A DNA stretch of 64,000 nt from Pseudobdellovibrionaceae bacterium (GTDB taxonomy: Bacteria > Bdellovibrionota > Bdellovibrionia > Bdellovibrionales > Bdellovibrionaceae): contig JADJYV010000009.1 in NCBI GenBank assembly GCA_016719575.1, positions 1 to 64,000 of the forward strand, written 5' to 3'. Every line of letters starts with the position of its first letter. Positions within the stretch are counted from its first letter, which is position 1. The position numbers were made by a program, and so were the translations under genes. Of this stretch, positions 62,228 through 64,000 are shown in pieces. Under the pieces are notes generated by a model. It saw only the letters and a program-made list of their open reading frames with translations, searched no databases and was not told where the DNA came from.

Positions 62228-63696
62228 ATGCCTACAGCTATAAAATACTTTTTATCAATGACCATGCTCACTCCTTGGTTTCGCGGTTGACCGTGCCTTG
62301 GCAGAGTCTACAAAGGTTGTTTCTCTTGACGTCAACTTAAAGCCCAGCCGACGACTGAGACGATGACTGTCACAACAGAAATCGCGTTGACAGGGGCACT
62401 GCCGGGCACATACCAGGCGGTTTTACTCAGCCTAAAAAACGTCTCAAAGTTTGTTGATAAGGCCACAGGACAGGCGATCGCGCATAGATTCTTGTTGATA
62501 CCAGGTGGGGAAGAACGGGCTATAAGCTGATAGAGTTTGATCTCTCATCAGCTTCGGCAAGTCAGACCCTTGTGATTGAGTACGAGTACGATCGGAAAAG
62601 CTTTGCAGGGTATGCTCCTAACCCAAGCACGAACGACAATTTGCATCTCGGGCAGATCACAAAAAGCTCTATCTACTCAAGCCATCTTTACTATTACCCA
62701 GAGATGTTTGGTGGGAGTCAAAAAGCAAAAATTACGTTTGATGTTCCCAAAGGATGGAGAGCAGTTTCTTCAGGCGAGTTAGTCTCTGCAACATCGCTCA
62801 CAAAGGATAGGGTTCAATTTACCTACGACGCTGATTTTTCTAGCGGTAGATTGCCCTACCCCATCTCAATGGCTGAGTACCAAGAACTAAAGATCAATTA
62901 CGCCGGCCGGTTACCTGTTAGCGTCTTTTTTGCCGCCTCAGACACTCAATTTGCCCAAGAAAAAGTTGCGGCGATGGAGTCTAAGATCCTGCCGTTTCTT
63001 GAAAATCTCATGGGCAACTTCCATTCCAAGCCTAAAAGTTATTGAGGTCTTCCCCGTGGGAAGGCAATACGGGTTTAGCAGCTCGTGGTGTCTTAATGTT
63101 GTCCCAGAATCTTTGGTTTGCTGACGATTTAGGAGCGAATTTCTCGAAGCCTCCGGCCACAGTTCTTGTGGATGAGATAGCTCACCAGTGGAATTTTTAC
63201 GGCACTCAGCTGCCAAACTTTCTCGCTGAGGGGGTTTCTCAGTTTACCGACACAATGTTTGTTGAGTTTATGCAGGGACAGGCTGCCTACGACAAAGAGA
63301 TTCAGCGGTTGCGTGACGGGTACACAAAGATAGCTTCTTTGCTAAATACGCTTAACACCCTTCAGGGTAAAGGATTGACGCTTGAACAATCAGCTTCAGA
63401 ACTAAAGATGACACCAGAACAGGTGGCTCCTTACTGGGCCTATGCACCAGTTGGTGAGCTTCCGATCACCGATCCAAAAGTCTTCCCTGCGCTCTACTTC
63501 TTGAAGGGTGCACTGGCGATCGATGCTCTAAGGTCAGAAATCGGCGAGAAGTCTTTTCTTGCAGGTATGAAGGCGGTCTTCTCAGGCAAAACAGATCATT
63601 TATGGACTCTGGAAGAGTTCAAAAAAGTGTTTGAACAACAGAGTGGTAAGGACCTTACTGTTTTCATTGATAAGTGGTACTACCAAAAGGGCTGTA
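62228..63696 (+). pseudogene. M1-type metallopeptidase, frame broken and active site altered
   Basis: A signal-like start at ATG 62228, then pieces in several frames: 62340-62530, 62572-63045 and 63042-63696. Together they read as an M1 aminopeptidase-like protein with the N-terminal beta domain (Val-Pro-Lys-Gly-Trp-Arg-Ala-Val-Ser-Ser-Gly) and the helical domain. The zinc motif HExxH appears as Asp-Glu-Ile-Ala-His-Gln-Trp, so the first zinc His is Asp; the downstream Glu (Phe-Leu-Ala-Glu-Gly) is kept. Both breaks and the lost ligand argue for a dead gene. The C-terminus is cut by the IS110 fragment at about 63697. Confidence 0.65.
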
Positions 63697-64000
63697 GTGA
63701 GGTCTGTGTTATTAGTGCCTTTGGTTGGGGGCTTTTTGTCTTTGGCGGGTGTGTCTCACCACAACCCACCAGAAAAAGCTAAGATCGCGATTGCCAATCG
63801 CATAGCTCGAGCTGTTTACAAGATTTTATGTGGGGAAAAATATAAAGAGCTGGGGTATATGCGGGGAGATCCGCACGAGCAAAAGATTAAGCATTTGGTC
63901 GGCCAACTCAAAGCCATGGGGGTCAATGTGTTCCATCACAACCATCAAATGATCGTGTCAGAAAAGCGTGTCGTAGTAGAAAAGTCAGGAATTATTTTAA
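63697..64000 (+). mobile_element. IS110-family transposase, 3' part (runs to window end)
   Basis: An open frame from 63697 to the window end reads Leu-Val-Pro-Leu-Val-Gly-Gly-Phe-Leu, Lys-Ala-Lys-Ile-Ala-Ile-Ala-Asn-Arg-Ile-Ala-Arg-Ala-Val-Tyr-Lys-Ile-Leu, then Gln-Leu-Lys-Ala-Met-Gly-Val-Asn-Val-Phe. This matches the transposase-20 C-terminal region of IS110/IS116 elements. The N-terminal DEDD domain is not present upstream; M1 peptidase sequence abuts it instead. A fragment, or a frame-shifted or rearranged element. Confidence 0.5.

Noticed and set aside
1..64000. CRISPR arrays, rRNA genes, prophage structural genes
   Set aside because: Looked for regularly spaced repeats and rRNA-like or capsid/tail-like sequence; none found.

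Overview
The window reads as a chromosomal segment of a Gram-negative bacterium, most likely a Bdellovibrionota (Bdellovibrio-like) lineage. The clues are a TIGR02147-type regulator coupled to secreted leucine-rich-repeat genes, many small lipoproteins and secreted peptidases, a multi-copy HNH endonuclease family, a VanX-type dipeptidase and SOUL and CZB proteins. The assignment is inferred from gene content; no rRNA, tRNA or CRISPR array was seen.

Layout. 0-2 kb: two HigBA-type toxin-antitoxin pairs around a GNAT gene. 2.1-7.6 kb: two lipoproteins, the TIGR02147 regulator and two LRR secreted proteins with broken frames. 8-10.7 kb: a divergent envelope-stress cluster (CsbD, DUF1328, DUF883, holin-like, AI-2E). 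11-17.6 kb: an imuA-imuB-dnaE2 mutasome with a divergent HMCES/SRAP gene. 17.8-21.3 kb: DJ-1/PfpI, DUF1653-GNAT, HAD phosphatase and LysR genes. 21.4-28.6 kb: a divergent B12-binding MerR (LitR/CarH-like) regulon for membrane-lipid modification (FAD desaturase-like, DUF1365, CFA synthase, SDR, DUF2878, DUF3833) around a perfect palindromic operator. 28.6-31.3 kb: a ribosome-hibernation/baeRF operon. 31.6-34.7 kb: CZB, a repeat-type membrane protein, an HNH gene with mobile-looking flanks, and PilZ. 35-42.8 kb: katG, corA, an ABC exporter, then rsgA behind a leader peptide with two mutually exclusive hairpins, and a GNAT gene. 42.9-51.7 kb: an M23 peptidase, a MerR regulator fused to a degenerate DNA polymerase III alpha (DnaE) core, a CxxCH protein coupled to a VanX protein, and SOUL. 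52-64 kb: a decaying region with an AbiE-like HTH/nucleotidyltransferase pair, two S41 peptidases, a duplicated S41 fragment, an aminoglycoside-phosphotransferase-like gene, an L,D-transpeptidase fusion, an NlpC/P60-like pseudogene, an M1 pseudogene and IS remnants.

Two themes cut across the window. First, many genes (3.4-6.1, 10.0, 26.3 and 53-64 kb) are split by single-base changes in homopolymer runs; this is either real decay or sequencing error. Second, two duplicated segments each lack an internal stretch bounded by short direct repeats. The most novel candidates are the MerR-DnaE fusion at 44.6-46.1 kb and the leader/attenuator in front of rsgA at 40.7-40.9 kb.
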